Shown here in pieces: positions 1 to 9,988 of a stretch of DNA of 64,000 bases. Position numbers and translations under genes: made by a program. The notes beneath the pieces were generated by a model. The model was given only the letters and a program-made list of their open reading frames with translations. It was not told the origin of the DNA and did no database searches. Source of the DNA: Celeribacter neptunius (GTDB lineage: Bacteria > Pseudomonadota > Alphaproteobacteria > Rhodobacterales > Rhodobacteraceae); NCBI RefSeq assembly GCF_900113955.1, contig NZ_FORH01000008.1:62001-126000 (forward strand), in the 5' to 3' direction. Every line of letters starts with the position of its first letter. The stretch's first letter is position 1.

Positions 1-27
1 GACTATGCGCCGGTGAGCGTGCACTGA
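1..27 (+). CDS. Possible 3' end of an upstream gene (partial)
   Basis: The first 27 bases read in frame 1 as eight codons (DYAPVSVH) followed by TGA. This would be the C-terminus of a gene that begins outside the window. A terminator-like hairpin follows about 80 bases later. Too little is visible to suggest a product, and the reading may be chance. Confidence 0.3.
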   Translation, partial: DYAPVSVH

Positions 28-104
28 GCCTTCGGTGAACCTTCTCTGAGGCGGGCCTTGCGCACGCGCTCGGGAAGCCCCTCGACATTCGAGATTATGA
101 ATGT

Positions 105-137
105 AAGCTGTCCTGTCTGAGCGACCGGGCAGCTTTT
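105..137 (+). terminator. Terminator-like hairpin before the rhodanese gene
   Basis: Positions 105-113 pair with 127-135 in a 9-bp stem containing one G-U pair, with a 13-base loop and a run of four T. It could end the upstream transcript or lie in the leader of the rhodanese gene. Confidence 0.4.
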
Positions 138-179
138 GTGTTGGGCGCAGGAAACCAAGCTCTCAGGGGAGGAGAGGTG

Positions 180-614
180 ATGAGACGATTTTTGATCGTG
201 GGGATGATGGCCGCCGGCCTGACGTCAGGGCTGAGCGTCGTGCCCGCTTGCGCCGATGAGGCGACGGTGGAGGCGATGCAGGACTATCTCATGTTCCAGG
301 ACTATGAGAGCGGTATCATCCTGCCGCAGCAGATCACCGAAGAGGTCTGGGATGCCGTGTATTTCATCGATACCCGCGACGCCGGGCAATTCGAGGCCGG
401 CACCATTCCGGGCGCGGTGAATATCGAATGGCGCGAAGTGCTTGACCGAATGGATGAAATCCCGACCGACAAGAAGGTCGTGCTGTTCTGCAACACCGGG
501 TCCCTGTCGGCCCAGGCGGCCTTTGCGCTGCGGGTCGCGGGGCGCGAGAATGTCGTGGTCTTGCAGACTGGTCGCGACGGCTGGCTGGAGACGGCGGGAT
601 ATAAACCCGAGTGA
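180..614 (+). CDS. Periplasmic rhodanese-like protein
   Basis: A 144-residue exported single-domain rhodanese. Residues 1-25 form a signal peptide that probably ends at the ACA-DE junction. The rhodanese fold follows: the FIDTRDAGQFEAGTIPGAVNI segment is the typical family block (about 62-82), and C104 sits in the active-site loop CNTGSLS. Such domains transfer sulfane sulfur from thiosulfate or persulfides to thiols. I chose the ATG at 180 because GGGGAGGAGAGG lies just upstream. A GTG in frame at 138 would add 14 residues but has no ribosome site. The neighbouring cytochrome b561 could share a redox role, although 138 bases separate the two. The physiological acceptor cannot be inferred. 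Confidence 0.85.
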   Translation: MRRFLIVGMMAAGLTSGLSVVPACADEATVEAMQDYLMFQDYESGIILPQQITEEVWDAVYFIDTRDAGQFEAGTIPGAVNIEWREVLDRMDEIPTDKKVVLFCNTGSLSAQAAFALRVAGRENVVVLQTGRDGWLETAGYKPE

Positions 615-752
615 TAGACGCCACCGCAGAGGTGCATTCGTGGTGACATCTTCTGTGCTTCCGCATTGATTTGCCCCGCGAGGAGGCGTAGCTCGAAGAG
701 GCGCAAGGCATATTTCGCCCTGTGCCCCTTCGTCAGCCAATGCGAGAGCCAA

Positions 753-1238
753 ATGATGAAAATTTCCGAATCCTATTCAGGGCTGCAAAAGCTCCTCCAC
801 TGGGCCGTGGTCCTGACCTTTGCCTTCAACTATGTCGTTTCCGACGGCATGGGGAAGGCCCTGCGCGCCTTCAACGAGACCGGTGTCAACGACAGCACCA
901 CCGCCAAGCTGCATGTGATCGTCGGCATTGCGACGCTGGTGCTGATGGTGATCCGCATTATCGTGCGGCTGATCCAGGGCGCGCCGGAGATGCCGCCCGC
1001 GCCGCATCCGATGATGGAAAAGGCCGCGCATCTGGTGCATTTCGGCCTCTATGCCGCGATGCTCCTGACCCCGATGGCCGGGGGCGCTGCCTGGTTCCTC
1101 GGCATTCATATCGCGGGCGATGCACATGAGGTGCTGGTCAACCTGACAATTCTCCTGATCGTGGCCCATGTCGCGGCGGCGCTCTATCACCAGTTCATCC
1201 TGAAGGATGGGCTGCTCAAGCGCATGTCGCCGCACTGA
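753..1238 (+). CDS. Cytochrome b561 family membrane protein
   Basis: A 161-residue four-helix membrane protein of the bacterial cytochrome b561 type. It opens with the family's LLHW motif (H16) in helix 1. Further histidines are well placed for two b-type hemes: H54 (AKLHV), H93/H96 (HLVHFGLY) and H139/H146 (AHVAAALYH). Such proteins carry electrons between the quinone pool and periplasmic acceptors. The start is one of two adjacent ATGs (753 or 756); longer in-frame upstream sequence lacks a ribosome site and does not look like protein. The electron partner is not identifiable from the neighbours. Confidence 0.85.
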   Translation: MMKISESYSGLQKLLHWAVVLTFAFNYVVSDGMGKALRAFNETGVNDSTTAKLHVIVGIATLVLMVIRIIVRLIQGAPEMPPAPHPMMEKAAHLVHFGLYAAMLLTPMAGGAAWFLGIHIAGDAHEVLVNLTILLIVAHVAAALYHQFILKDGLLKRMSPH

Positions 1239-1307
1239 CCCTCTGCTCTGCGCCGCCCGCGATTTCAGGGGGCGCGCAGACCGCAACAGGCATCGACCAA
1301 TGGTTGG

Positions 1308-1345
1308 GCCATCGCTCTCTCGAGCGGTGGCTCTTTTCGTTTTGG
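1308..1345 (+). terminator. Rho-independent terminator after cytochrome b561
   Basis: Positions 1308-1317 pair with 1322-1331 (10 bp, one G-U) around a TCTC loop. Two T-rich runs (TCTTTT, GTTTT) follow. It ends the b561 transcript. Confidence 0.8.
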
Positions 1346-1441
1346 GCGGCCGGGCGGCGTATCCAGAGGCTGGCGCTCATCATTTTCGGTGAGATGTGTT
1401 AGAGTGAAAGCTCAATATGTACGAGTGCAAAGGAGAAGGGT

Positions 1442-2308
1442 ATGAAGCTCCGATTTTATGTCATCTGTCTTGTGGCTGCGCCATTTGGCGCGGGCGCCGA
1501 CAGTTTCGTCCTGTCAAGCGGTCCGAACGGACAGGCGCGCATGGCGTTGGATGTGCAAGTAAGCGAAACCAACGCCGGGCTGTCCTATCGAAGCGAAAAT
1601 GCGGCGACAACACGGTTCAGTCGCGGTGTCGCCTACCAAATGTCGGGTGGGACTGCGAGCCTGTCTTGTGATGGCGGAGCCAGGTTGAGCACGCTTTACG
1701 TCGACAATCCGCATGGTGGCGTGACCGAGGAACTTGCCGTCCCGGTCGGGGCGGACGGGTATGTTTTTGACATGGCGGAGTTTCCGCTCCTGAAAACGCC
1801 GAGCGATGCGATCGCCAATGCCTGTCCACCTCTCTGGAACGGCCTGAAGCGGGTCGAGCTTGCTGCCAATATTGAGTTTACCTGCACGCCCGAGGCGGGG
1901 GAACCGCGGCGTGTGACGGGGGTGGTGTGGACGGACGTGACCGTCATGTGTCGCCGTCCGACGACGAATGTCAAAGTGATTTCATGGAGATACCGCTGCG
2001 AGGAAGGGGCGATGACGGCCCCCTCCGGGGCAAGGCGCGTCGAGCAGTCCCGCGCGACGAAAGCCAGCGCCGACAATGTGACGGCCTTGCGCTGCACCGA
2101 TGACGCCGGCACGGATCTTGGCGTGGCCCGTCTTCTGGGCCCCAATGCCGCCTATCACAGCTGTCGTGACGACGCGTGGTATTGGTCTGGCAATCTCTCC
2201 TATGATGTCGACGAGGAATATGTGCAGAATTTCGTGGTGGTTGATGACACCCCGGGCGAAGGGCTGCCGGCGGATGCGGGACGGCTTTGCATCTATCCGA
2301 GAGGGTGA
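1442..2308 (+). CDS. Secreted eight-cysteine protein of unknown function
   Basis: A 288-residue protein with an N-terminal signal peptide (about 1-19, ending near GAGA-DS) and no further membrane segment. Eight cysteines are spaced through the mature part, in the contexts LSCDG, NACPP, FTCTP, VMCRR, YRCEE, LRCTD, HSCRD and LCIY. This even number suggests up to four disulfides in the periplasm or outside the cell. The strong ribosome site AAAGGAGAAGGGT precedes the ATG. I do not recognise the family. It stands alone between two terminators, so it is a single-gene transcript. Confidence 0.7.
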   Translation: MKLRFYVICLVAAPFGAGADSFVLSSGPNGQARMALDVQVSETNAGLSYRSENAATTRFSRGVAYQMSGGTASLSCDGGARLSTLYVDNPHGGVTEELAVPVGADGYVFDMAEFPLLKTPSDAIANACPPLWNGLKRVELAANIEFTCTPEAGEPRRVTGVVWTDVTVMCRRPTTNVKVISWRYRCEEGAMTAPSGARRVEQSRATKASADNVTALRCTDDAGTDLGVARLLGPNAAYHSCRDDAWYWSGNLSYDVDEEYVQNFVVVDDTPGEGLPADAGRLCIYPRG

Positions 2309-2400
2309 AGCCGTCGGAAAAGCCGTGGTGCGGCGCGCTCTTGGCGGGATCCGTTTCCACACGCGCCTACGTCCGGTGCAAGCCGGATCGGGTCAAACGT

Positions 2401-2433
2401 AAAAAAGCCCCGGGCTGATGACCGGGGCTTTTC
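2401..2433. terminator. Bidirectional terminator
   Basis: A GC-rich stem (GCCCCGG with CCGGGGC) is flanked by six A on the left and four T on the right. It can stop the plus-strand secreted-protein gene and the convergent VPLPA-CTERM gene. Confidence 0.85.
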
Positions 2434-2451
2434 AAGTCTTTGTTGTGGGCC

Positions 2452-3006
2452 TCAGGCCGTCTTGCGGCGTTTGCTCCGACGCAGGAGGCCCGCGCCACCC
2501 AATGCCGTGGCCAGAAGCGGCAGCCCGGCCGGCAGCGGTACGGCCGGCAAGGAATTCACGACCAGCGTCACGTCGCCGGTCATGTTGTTGTTGTTTGAAC
2601 CGGCACGTGCCTCGGCTTCGCTGAAGTTGAAGTCGGACACAGCGAGAATGTAGCTGCCGACCGAGAGAACGGTTTCGATCAGCGAATTCGAGAACCGTCC
2701 GGCAGGCCCGCAGAGGCTGTAGGGACAGCTGTCGTCGTCATGACCGACCAGCGTATCCGAAGCATCCAGAATGCCGTCGGAATTCAAATCCGCGAACAGG
2801 AACAGTTCCGGATCAAGGGTCGGCCCCATGGTGTACATGGAGTACATTCCGGCGCTGCCGACCGAGAAGGTGGAATAGCCGACGGAGCCAGCGCCCCTTG
2901 CCGTGATCGTATGTGTTTCCGTGAGAATTGTGGCAGCCTGGCTGGGTTGTCCCAGACATAAGGTGCCAAGCAGGGCGCAAGCCCCCAGAGCTTTCATAGT
3001 GAACAT
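2452..3006 (-). CDS. VPLPA-CTERM sorting domain surface protein
   Basis: A 184-residue secreted protein with a signal peptide (about 1-24, ending SQA-AT). The middle is Gly/Ser rich and has an Asp-rich loop (DLNSDGILDASD) that resembles a dockerin or calcium-binding loop. The C-terminus has the tripartite sorting signal: VPLPAG at about 155, a hydrophobic stretch and RRSKRR. In Rhodobacteraceae this VPLPA form of PEP-CTERM is recognised by a dedicated exosortase, which is not encoded here. The ATG at 3006 follows GGGGGTAAAAG. A perfect TTAA-N7-TTAA site lies 77 bases upstream, so cell-cycle control by CtrA is possible. Confidence 0.85.
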   Translation of the reverse strand: MFTMKALGACALLGTLCLGQPSQAATILTETHTITARGAGSVGYSTFSVGSAGMYSMYTMGPTLDPELFLFADLNSDGILDASDTLVGHDDDSCPYSLCGPAGRFSNSLIETVLSVGSYILAVSDFNFSEAEARAGSNNNNMTGDVTLVVNSLPAVPLPAGLPLLATALGGAGLLRRSKRRKTA

Positions 3007-3318
3007 CTTTTACCCCCAAAAGATACAATCGTTAGAATAGTAAAGCCTTCAAGCAGCGAGTGGCACGCCACCCAAGGTAAGGTTAATATATCGTTAAAAT
3101 GGCCTGAAAGATAGCGGGGCGCCGCTTTTGCGACTCATTGTTTCCTTGCTGTTAACTTTTGCGCAATTTTCGTTCCATTGCGCTCCGTCTTGGTGAAATC
3201 GCAAGCGAAACTGTGGGGCATCGGGCGCCAGTGGGTGGCCAAGAGGGCGCAAAGGGGCATAACAGAATCGCGCGAGAGCGGATGAGTCGCAATGTGGCGA
3301 GGACGGTTTCCCAATAGG
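3007..3318. other. Intergenic region upstream of the VPLPA-CTERM gene
   Basis: No gene is evident. It is more AT-rich than its surroundings at 3070-3175. It holds the CtrA-like site at 3083-3097 and the upstream region of the minus-strand VPLPA-CTERM gene. Nothing else is recognisable. Confidence 0.6.
3083..3097. promoter_or_regulatory. Putative CtrA-binding site (TTAA-N7-TTAA)
   Basis: TTAA at 3083-3086 and TTAA at 3094-3097 are separated by exactly seven bases. This matches the full-site consensus of the alphaproteobacterial response regulator CtrA. It lies 77 bases upstream of the VPLPA-CTERM start codon. Binding is inferred from sequence only. Confidence 0.5.
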
Positions 3319-3347
3319 AAAGCCCCGACCGACAGGCCGGGGCTTTT
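3319..3347 (-). terminator. Terminator after the ATP sulfurylase/APS kinase gene
   Basis: AAAGCCCCG at 3319-3327 pairs with CGGGGCTTT at 3338-3346. It lies just past the stop codon of the minus-strand gene and could work in both directions. Confidence 0.8.
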
Positions 3348-3371
3348 GTGATTCTTCGGGAAGAGCGCGCC

Positions 3372-5084
3372 TTAGTGGGCGGCGATCAGCCCCATGCTTT
3401 CGAGTTTCAGAATGACCTGATGGGCACAGTTGTCCACATCGTGGCCGACGGTCTCGACCCGCAGTTCCGGGGTTTCCGGGACATCGTAGGGGTCGGAGAT
3501 GCCGGTGAACTCCTTGATCTTGCCTTCGCGTGCCAGCTTGTAGAGCCCTTTGCGGTCGCGCTTTTCGCATTCCTCGATGGAGGTGGCGACGTGCACTTCG
3601 ACAAAGGCGCCAAAGTTTTCGACATCCTCACGCACCGCACGGCGGGTGGTGGCATAGGGCGCGATCGGCGCACAGATGGCGATGCCACCGTTCTTGGTGA
3701 TCTCGGAGGCCACGTAACCGATGCGGCGGATGTTGAGGTCGCGGTGCTCTTTCGAGAAGCCCAGCTCGCTGGACAGGTTTTTCCGCACGATGTCGCCATC
3801 GAGAAGCGTCACCGGACGCCCGCCCATTTCCATCAGCTTGACCATCAGCGCGTTGGCGATGGTGGATTTTCCGGAGCCGGAGAAACCGGTGAAGAACACG
3901 GTGAACCCCTGTTTCGAGCGCGGCGGCTTGGTCTTGCGCAGCTCGGCCACCACTTCCGGGAAGGAGAACCACTCGGGGATCTCGAGCCCTTCGGCCAGAC
4001 GGCGCCGCAGCTCGGTGCCAGAGATGTTGAGGATGGTGACGTCATCCTTGTCCATGATCTCGTCATTGGGCTCGTATTGCGCGCGCTCTTGGACATAGAC
4101 CATGTGTTTGAACGGCACCATTTCGATGCCCATTTCTTCTTCATGTTCCTTGAACAGGTCCTGCGCATCGTAAGGACCGTAGAAATCCTCGCCCTGACTG
4201 TTCTTGCCCGGGCCGGCGTGGTCGCGGCCGACGATGAAATGGGTCACGCCGTAGTTCTTGCGGATCAACCCGTGCCAGACGGCCTCGCGCGGGCCGGCCA
4301 TGCGCATGGCCAGCGGCAAGAGGCTCATGTTGGTGGTCGATTGCGGATATTTGTCGAGCACTGCCTCGTAGCAGCGCACGCGGGTGAAGTGATCGACATC
4401 GCCCGGTTTGGTCATGCCGACCACCGGATGAATGAGCAGGTTGGCCTGGGCCTCTTTCGCGGCGCGGAAGGTCAGCTCCTGGTGCGCACGGTGCAGCGGG
4501 TTGCGGGTCTGGAAGGCCACGACGCGGCGCCAGCCCAGCTTGCGGAAATAGGCGCGCAGCTCGTTGGGCGTGTCGCGACGGGCGCGGAAATCGTAATGCA
4601 CCGGCTGTTGGATGCCGACGACCGGACCGCCGAGATAGACCTTGCCGGCCGTGTTGTGCAGGTAGTTCACCGCCGGATGGGCGTCGTCATCGGCCCCAAA
4701 GACCTTTTCGGCCTCTTTCGATTTGTTCGGCACCCAATTGTCGGTGACGGTCATGGTGGCGAGGATCACGCCTTCCTGGTCGCGCAGCGCGATGTCCTGG
4801 CCCGCTTCGAGCGAGGCGGCGAAATCTTCGGAGACGTCGAGCGTGATCGGCATCGGCCAGAGCGAGCCATCGGCCAGGCGCATGTTCTCGACAACGCCAT
4901 TGTAATCTTCTTCCGAGAGGAAACCTTTGAGCGGGTTGAACCCACCATTCATCAAGAGTTCCAGATCGCAGATCTGGCGCGGGGACAGGTCCCAGCTGAC
5001 GAGATCGGCAGCTTCGACTTTGAGCTTCTGAGCGCTGTCGTAGGACACATAGAGCTCGGGGATCGGTGCGAGATTTTCGGCCAT
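3372..5084 (-). CDS. sat: Bifunctional sulfate adenylyltransferase / APS kinase
   Basis: A 570-residue fusion that activates sulfate in two steps: ATP plus sulfate gives APS, and APS plus ATP gives PAPS. Residues 1 to about 390 are a Sat-type ATP sulfurylase, with the QTRNPLHRAH motif at 192-201 holding the two catalytic histidines and a GRDHAGPG block further on. The C-terminal part is a CysC-type APS kinase, with the P-loop GFSGSGKST near 400 followed by DGDIVRKNL. The start MAENLAPIPEL is at 5084, with AAGG upstream; in-frame sequence further upstream does not resemble the family. It is transcribed alone and supplies cytoplasmic assimilatory sulfate reduction or sulfation. Confidence 0.95.
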   Translation of the reverse strand: MAENLAPIPELYVSYDSAQKLKVEAADLVSWDLSPRQICDLELLMNGGFNPLKGFLSEEDYNGVVENMRLADGSLWPMPITLDVSEDFAASLEAGQDIALRDQEGVILATMTVTDNWVPNKSKEAEKVFGADDDAHPAVNYLHNTAGKVYLGGPVVGIQQPVHYDFRARRDTPNELRAYFRKLGWRRVVAFQTRNPLHRAHQELTFRAAKEAQANLLIHPVVGMTKPGDVDHFTRVRCYEAVLDKYPQSTTNMSLLPLAMRMAGPREAVWHGLIRKNYGVTHFIVGRDHAGPGKNSQGEDFYGPYDAQDLFKEHEEEMGIEMVPFKHMVYVQERAQYEPNDEIMDKDDVTILNISGTELRRRLAEGLEIPEWFSFPEVVAELRKTKPPRSKQGFTVFFTGFSGSGKSTIANALMVKLMEMGGRPVTLLDGDIVRKNLSSELGFSKEHRDLNIRRIGYVASEITKNGGIAICAPIAPYATTRRAVREDVENFGAFVEVHVATSIEECEKRDRKGLYKLAREGKIKEFTGISDPYDVPETPELRVETVGHDVDNCAHQVILKLESMGLIAAH

Positions 5085-5400
5085 GCAAATCGCCTTTTTG
5101 GGCTGGTACGGTTCAACAATCAAAGATCGCCAGAATCCATCGCGGATCGCGAGCGGCCTTCTTAATCGGCGGCTTAACCGTTTTTTATCCTTAGGATCAA
5201 CAAGAGCAGGGGCGCGAAATAGCAAATGAGGCTCTCAGGCCTCACTTTTGTGCATTCTCTGGAACAACGGTCGTGGAACTGTCGAAGTTTCAGAACCTAT
5301 TTCCCTTACCGATGATAATTGTTGCGGCTTCAGATGGGGGCGCAGTCGGCGTGTGAGGCACTTTGCGGTTCGGTGAGTTGGCGGATCCGGCCGCGGGGGC
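5085..5400. other. Intergenic region between the sulfate-activation gene and the gingipain-like gene
   Basis: No gene is supported. It should hold the promoter of the minus-strand sulfate-activation gene, including an AT-rich segment at 5160-5190. A weak hairpin at 5227-5249 (TGAGGC with GCCTCA, flanked by short T runs) may end the minus-strand gene at 5401. Two TTAA tetramers at 5162 and 5174 are eight bases apart and so do not fit the CtrA consensus. Confidence 0.5.
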
Positions 5401-7200
5401 TCACTCACGTGCCCTGATGCCTTGCGACAAGATCTCGATGCTTCCGGCATGGACGTGTTTCAGCGCCAAGGCCCGTACCATGTAGCGCCCGTTCGCAACA
5501 GGGGCCGGATCGAGGAACGCCGTTGAGCTGATCAGATCGGGGCTGATCACCTCGAATGCGCCGTTCCGTGCCGCCTCGGGGGTGCGGGCGCGATAGACCC
5601 GGTAGCCGCGTAGCTCCGGGTCATCAGAGGCGCGCCAGTTGAGCTGCGATCCGCCGTCTTGTGGCGTGACGGTCAGTTCAGAGGGGGGGCGCACCGGAAA
5701 GGCGTGCAATGTCGGATCGCCCAGCAGATTGAGCCAGATCGGATCGACGATGCGATAGCGGCCCGTCGGCGCATAATCCGGGGTGCCGTTGGACATGCCG
5801 CGGTTGTTGGCTGTGCGCAGCTGGGCCGCGCCGATGGTTTCCCCCAGCGCCATGCCATGCAATTGCCAGGCCGGACGGGCCCCCCAGGCGACCGCGAGCG
5901 CCTGGTTCGGTGCCGCCATGATCCCGGCCATCGGGTTCAACATCTTGTCGATTCTCTGTTTGTGGCTGCCGAAATTGATGGCGAACACCGGTTTGGCCGC
6001 GTATCGGGTCAGGTAAGTCTTGCCGTCGTAGTCGCCGAAATCGACCCCGAAGAGCCAGCGTCGCTCTTCTCCGACGTCGTGATGTTCGCCCGGCGTCACA
6101 TTGTCCGGGCCGACAATGGTGGCCAGCCCGTGACCTTCGACGGCCAAATGGCTGGCGGATCCGAGGTAGGCGTTGCGCAAATCGCCCCATTGCCCCGAAC
6201 GCCAGGCATGGTTGCGCGTGAAATAATCGATCAGATAGGCGATCTCTCGCGACGGGCCTTGGAGCCGGCTGACCGAGAAATCGATCCGGCCCAGCATCAT
6301 TTCGATGCCGTTGCCGGGCAGGCGGCTTGGGGCGAGCAGGCCGGATGTGCCGCCGACCGAAGGCCAGTCGCCGTCGACATCGGCATAGAACAGATCGGTG
6401 GCCGTGGGCTGTGGCTCGTGTCCGTCCGGGGCCACTCTGCCGCTTTTCACCAGTGGCAAATCCCCGACGAGGATCACCGCCACGGTGGCATCGCCCTCGC
6501 GGGCCGCATCCTCGGTCCAGGCCTTATAGCGGGCGCTCAACCGGTCGCGCAGCTCTCGGGCTGCGGCAAGTTCGCCAACCGGCGTGAGCCGCCGTGCGGA
6601 GGTGCCGGTGAGACGTTCGACGCGCCAGCCGTCGCCGACTAGATCGGCGGCAAACCCGTCGAGCTCCGGCCCGATGTGGTTGGACAGGCCGGCCTCTTCG
6701 ACAAGAAGCACCAGACCGCGCCGATCAATGGCTGGCAGGTCGATCGCGGCGGCGAAATAGCCTTGGTCGACGATTCCGTCGCGAACCCGTCGCACCTTGT
6801 ATTCCCAGGCAATGCCCGGGCTCGCCTTGTTGTCGCGAAAGCTCTTGGCCTCGCCGAGATCGGTCGAAAGGAACAGCCATGGCCCGCCGGTGGCGAGCGG
6901 GCGGCGCGCAACCTGCGCATCGCCGGCATGGGGCCTTTTGACCCGGCTCCAGTCAAGCGTGACGCCGTCGCCATCGATGGCGGCATCGAGCGGCAAGACG
7001 CCGATCTCCTGGCCCTGGGCCCGCACCGGGGAAAGTGCTGCGCCAAAGGCGATGGCGAGTGACAGGGCAGAAGCCACCAAAGCAAACGCCCCGCTGCGGT
7101 GCGATACCGTTGCGGGGCGGTCGGGATGTGAGTGTGGCGGAGGTGTTAGCTGAAGGTTTGGCAGGCGGACAGGAGCGGCATTGCGCGGCACCCGGCCCAT
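5401..7200 (-). CDS. Exported gingipain (C25)-like protein lacking cysteine, with C-terminal FN3-like domain
   Basis: About 599 residues. A basic N-terminus leads into a signal or anchor helix (GAFALVASALSLAIAFGAAL). The centre resembles family C25 peptidases: a LVGDLPLVKSG strand, the PTATDLFYADVDGDWP block, a LGRIDFS strand and the closing WLNLLGDPTLHAFPV motif. A fibronectin-III-like domain follows (about 515-595). The protein contains no cysteine at all, so the C25 catalytic Cys is missing and proteolysis by that mechanism is unlikely. The start is uncertain: ATG 7200 avoids overlap with trxB, whose stop is at 7218, but ATG 7221 or TTG 7239 are possible. It may be co-transcribed with trxB. 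Confidence 0.65.
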   Translation of the reverse strand: MGRVPRNAAPVRLPNLQLTPPPHSHPDRPATVSHRSGAFALVASALSLAIAFGAALSPVRAQGQEIGVLPLDAAIDGDGVTLDWSRVKRPHAGDAQVARRPLATGGPWLFLSTDLGEAKSFRDNKASPGIAWEYKVRRVRDGIVDQGYFAAAIDLPAIDRRGLVLLVEEAGLSNHIGPELDGFAADLVGDGWRVERLTGTSARRLTPVGELAAARELRDRLSARYKAWTEDAAREGDATVAVILVGDLPLVKSGRVAPDGHEPQPTATDLFYADVDGDWPSVGGTSGLLAPSRLPGNGIEMMLGRIDFSVSRLQGPSREIAYLIDYFTRNHAWRSGQWGDLRNAYLGSASHLAVEGHGLATIVGPDNVTPGEHHDVGEERRWLFGVDFGDYDGKTYLTRYAAKPVFAINFGSHKQRIDKMLNPMAGIMAAPNQALAVAWGARPAWQLHGMALGETIGAAQLRTANNRGMSNGTPDYAPTGRYRIVDPIWLNLLGDPTLHAFPVRPPSELTVTPQDGGSQLNWRASDDPELRGYRVYRARTPEAARNGAFEVISPDLISSTAFLDPAPVANGRYMVRALALKHVHAGSIEILSQGIRARE

Positions 7201-7217
7201 CCTGCCAAACCGCCATA

Positions 7218-8966
<1,749 letters not shown>

Positions 8967-8986
8967 TCATCTGATCCGGTAAAATA

Positions 8987-9017
8987 AAAACGGCTCGCCT
9001 TCTGGCAGAGCCGTTTT
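8987..9017. terminator. Bidirectional terminator between lrp and the Hint-domain gene
   Basis: AAAACGGCTC at 8987-8996 pairs perfectly with GAGCCGTTTT at 9008-9017. It separates two convergent genes. Confidence 0.85.
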
Positions 9018-9070
9018 CGTGGAAATGCCGGCGGACAACCAATTTGCCGGTATACTGAACACTGCTGGAT

Positions 9071-9988
9071 CTATCTCGGTGACAGTTCGAGAAGATCCGT
9101 GGGGGAAAGACGTGGCTGGCACAGCGGGCCAAAGCCCGGAAGGCTTTCAAGATACGGAAAAAGCTCCATGAAACGCGGCCGCAGCTCGCTCAGCAGCTGT
9201 CCGGACAGGGTGGTGCCGGGGTGATAGCTTTCCAGCTCGACCCCGTTGACCCGGATCAGGCTGTGTCGCGAGAGGGCGATATGATAGCTGCGCACGGTGG
9301 AGATCGGTGTGACTTCGATCACCGAAACACCGTCCACGAGGCTCGGCACCGGTGCCATTGCCTCGGAGACGCCGAGATAGGCTTTGAGCGCATCGGCGCG
9401 GAGCAGGTAGCGTGCCCCCGCGCCGAGCATCAGATCCGGGGCCGGGCGGCCGAGGCCGAATGTGTCGGCCGTGATCCGGTAGAGACGTTCGGGCTTTGCC
9501 GCCTCGCTGCGGGCGCCATGGGTGTCGAGCGGCATCGAGCCGATCCATTGCACGCGTTGTACCCCCTGATCGACGGTTTCGATCAGATCGCCGGGCAGCA
9601 GATCCTCGACCGCGACCGGACCGGTCGGGGTGGGCAGCAAGGCGCCACGGGCAAAGGCATTGAATGCGCTTTCGAATATGGGGATCGCCGGGGCCGAGAT
9701 GTCCTTGTCGTGAAGGTCACCGTTTCGGGCCAGCCATTGAATGTCATAGCGGCGCAGCGCGTAGGACGGGCGTTCGACAGGACGGACACGCCGCACGGTC
9801 CAGGCGGGCTGTTCCGGATGTGTCCCGTTCCGGTCGGCCTGAATTCCGCGCTCGGCGCGGGCAAAGGCCGTGGCCTTGCCATAGCCAAGCGGAGCGTTGT
9901 TCGCCGCCCGGGGCGCGGGAGACGCGGCGCTATGTGAGGCGGTGTTTGAAACCGTATGGGGGCGCGAACCGGAATAGGGTGTCGGCAT
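9071..9988 (-). CDS. Hint-domain (Hint_2) protein lacking the Cys1 nucleophile
   Basis: About 305 residues. The N-terminal 100 residues are low complexity and basic with no clear domain. From about residue 110 the protein follows the roseobacter Hint_2 family: a start strand (FARGALLPTPTGPVAVEDL, then LPGD), then WIGSM, and a late SYHIALSRHSLIRVNG block ending SYHPG. Known members begin CFxxGT; here alanine stands where the catalytic cysteine is expected, so the self-splicing chemistry of hedgehog/intein proteins is unlikely. No signal peptide is visible. ATG 9988 has GAGG at a fair distance. An upstream TTG at 10021 would add 11 residues. Confidence 0.75.
   Translation of the reverse strand: MPTPYSGSRPHTVSNTASHSAASPAPRAANNAPLGYGKATAFARAERGIQADRNGTHPEQPAWTVRRVRPVERPSYALRRYDIQWLARNGDLHDKDISAPAIPIFESAFNAFARGALLPTPTGPVAVEDLLPGDLIETVDQGVQRVQWIGSMPLDTHGARSEAAKPERLYRITADTFGLGRPAPDLMLGAGARYLLRADALKAYLGVSEAMAPVPSLVDGVSVIEVTPISTVRSYHIALSRHSLIRVNGVELESYHPGTTLSGQLLSELRPRFMELFPYLESLPGFGPLCQPRLSPTDLLELSPR

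Noticed and set aside
3348-5165. 605-codon open frame on the plus strand opposite the ATP sulfurylase/APS kinase gene
   Set aside because: Mirror of a real gene; its composition (many GD, HR and FE pairs) is typical of antisense translation and there is no ribosome site.
5162-5177. TTAA pair upstream of the sulfate-activation gene
   Set aside because: The spacing is eight bases, not seven, so it does not match the CtrA full-site consensus.
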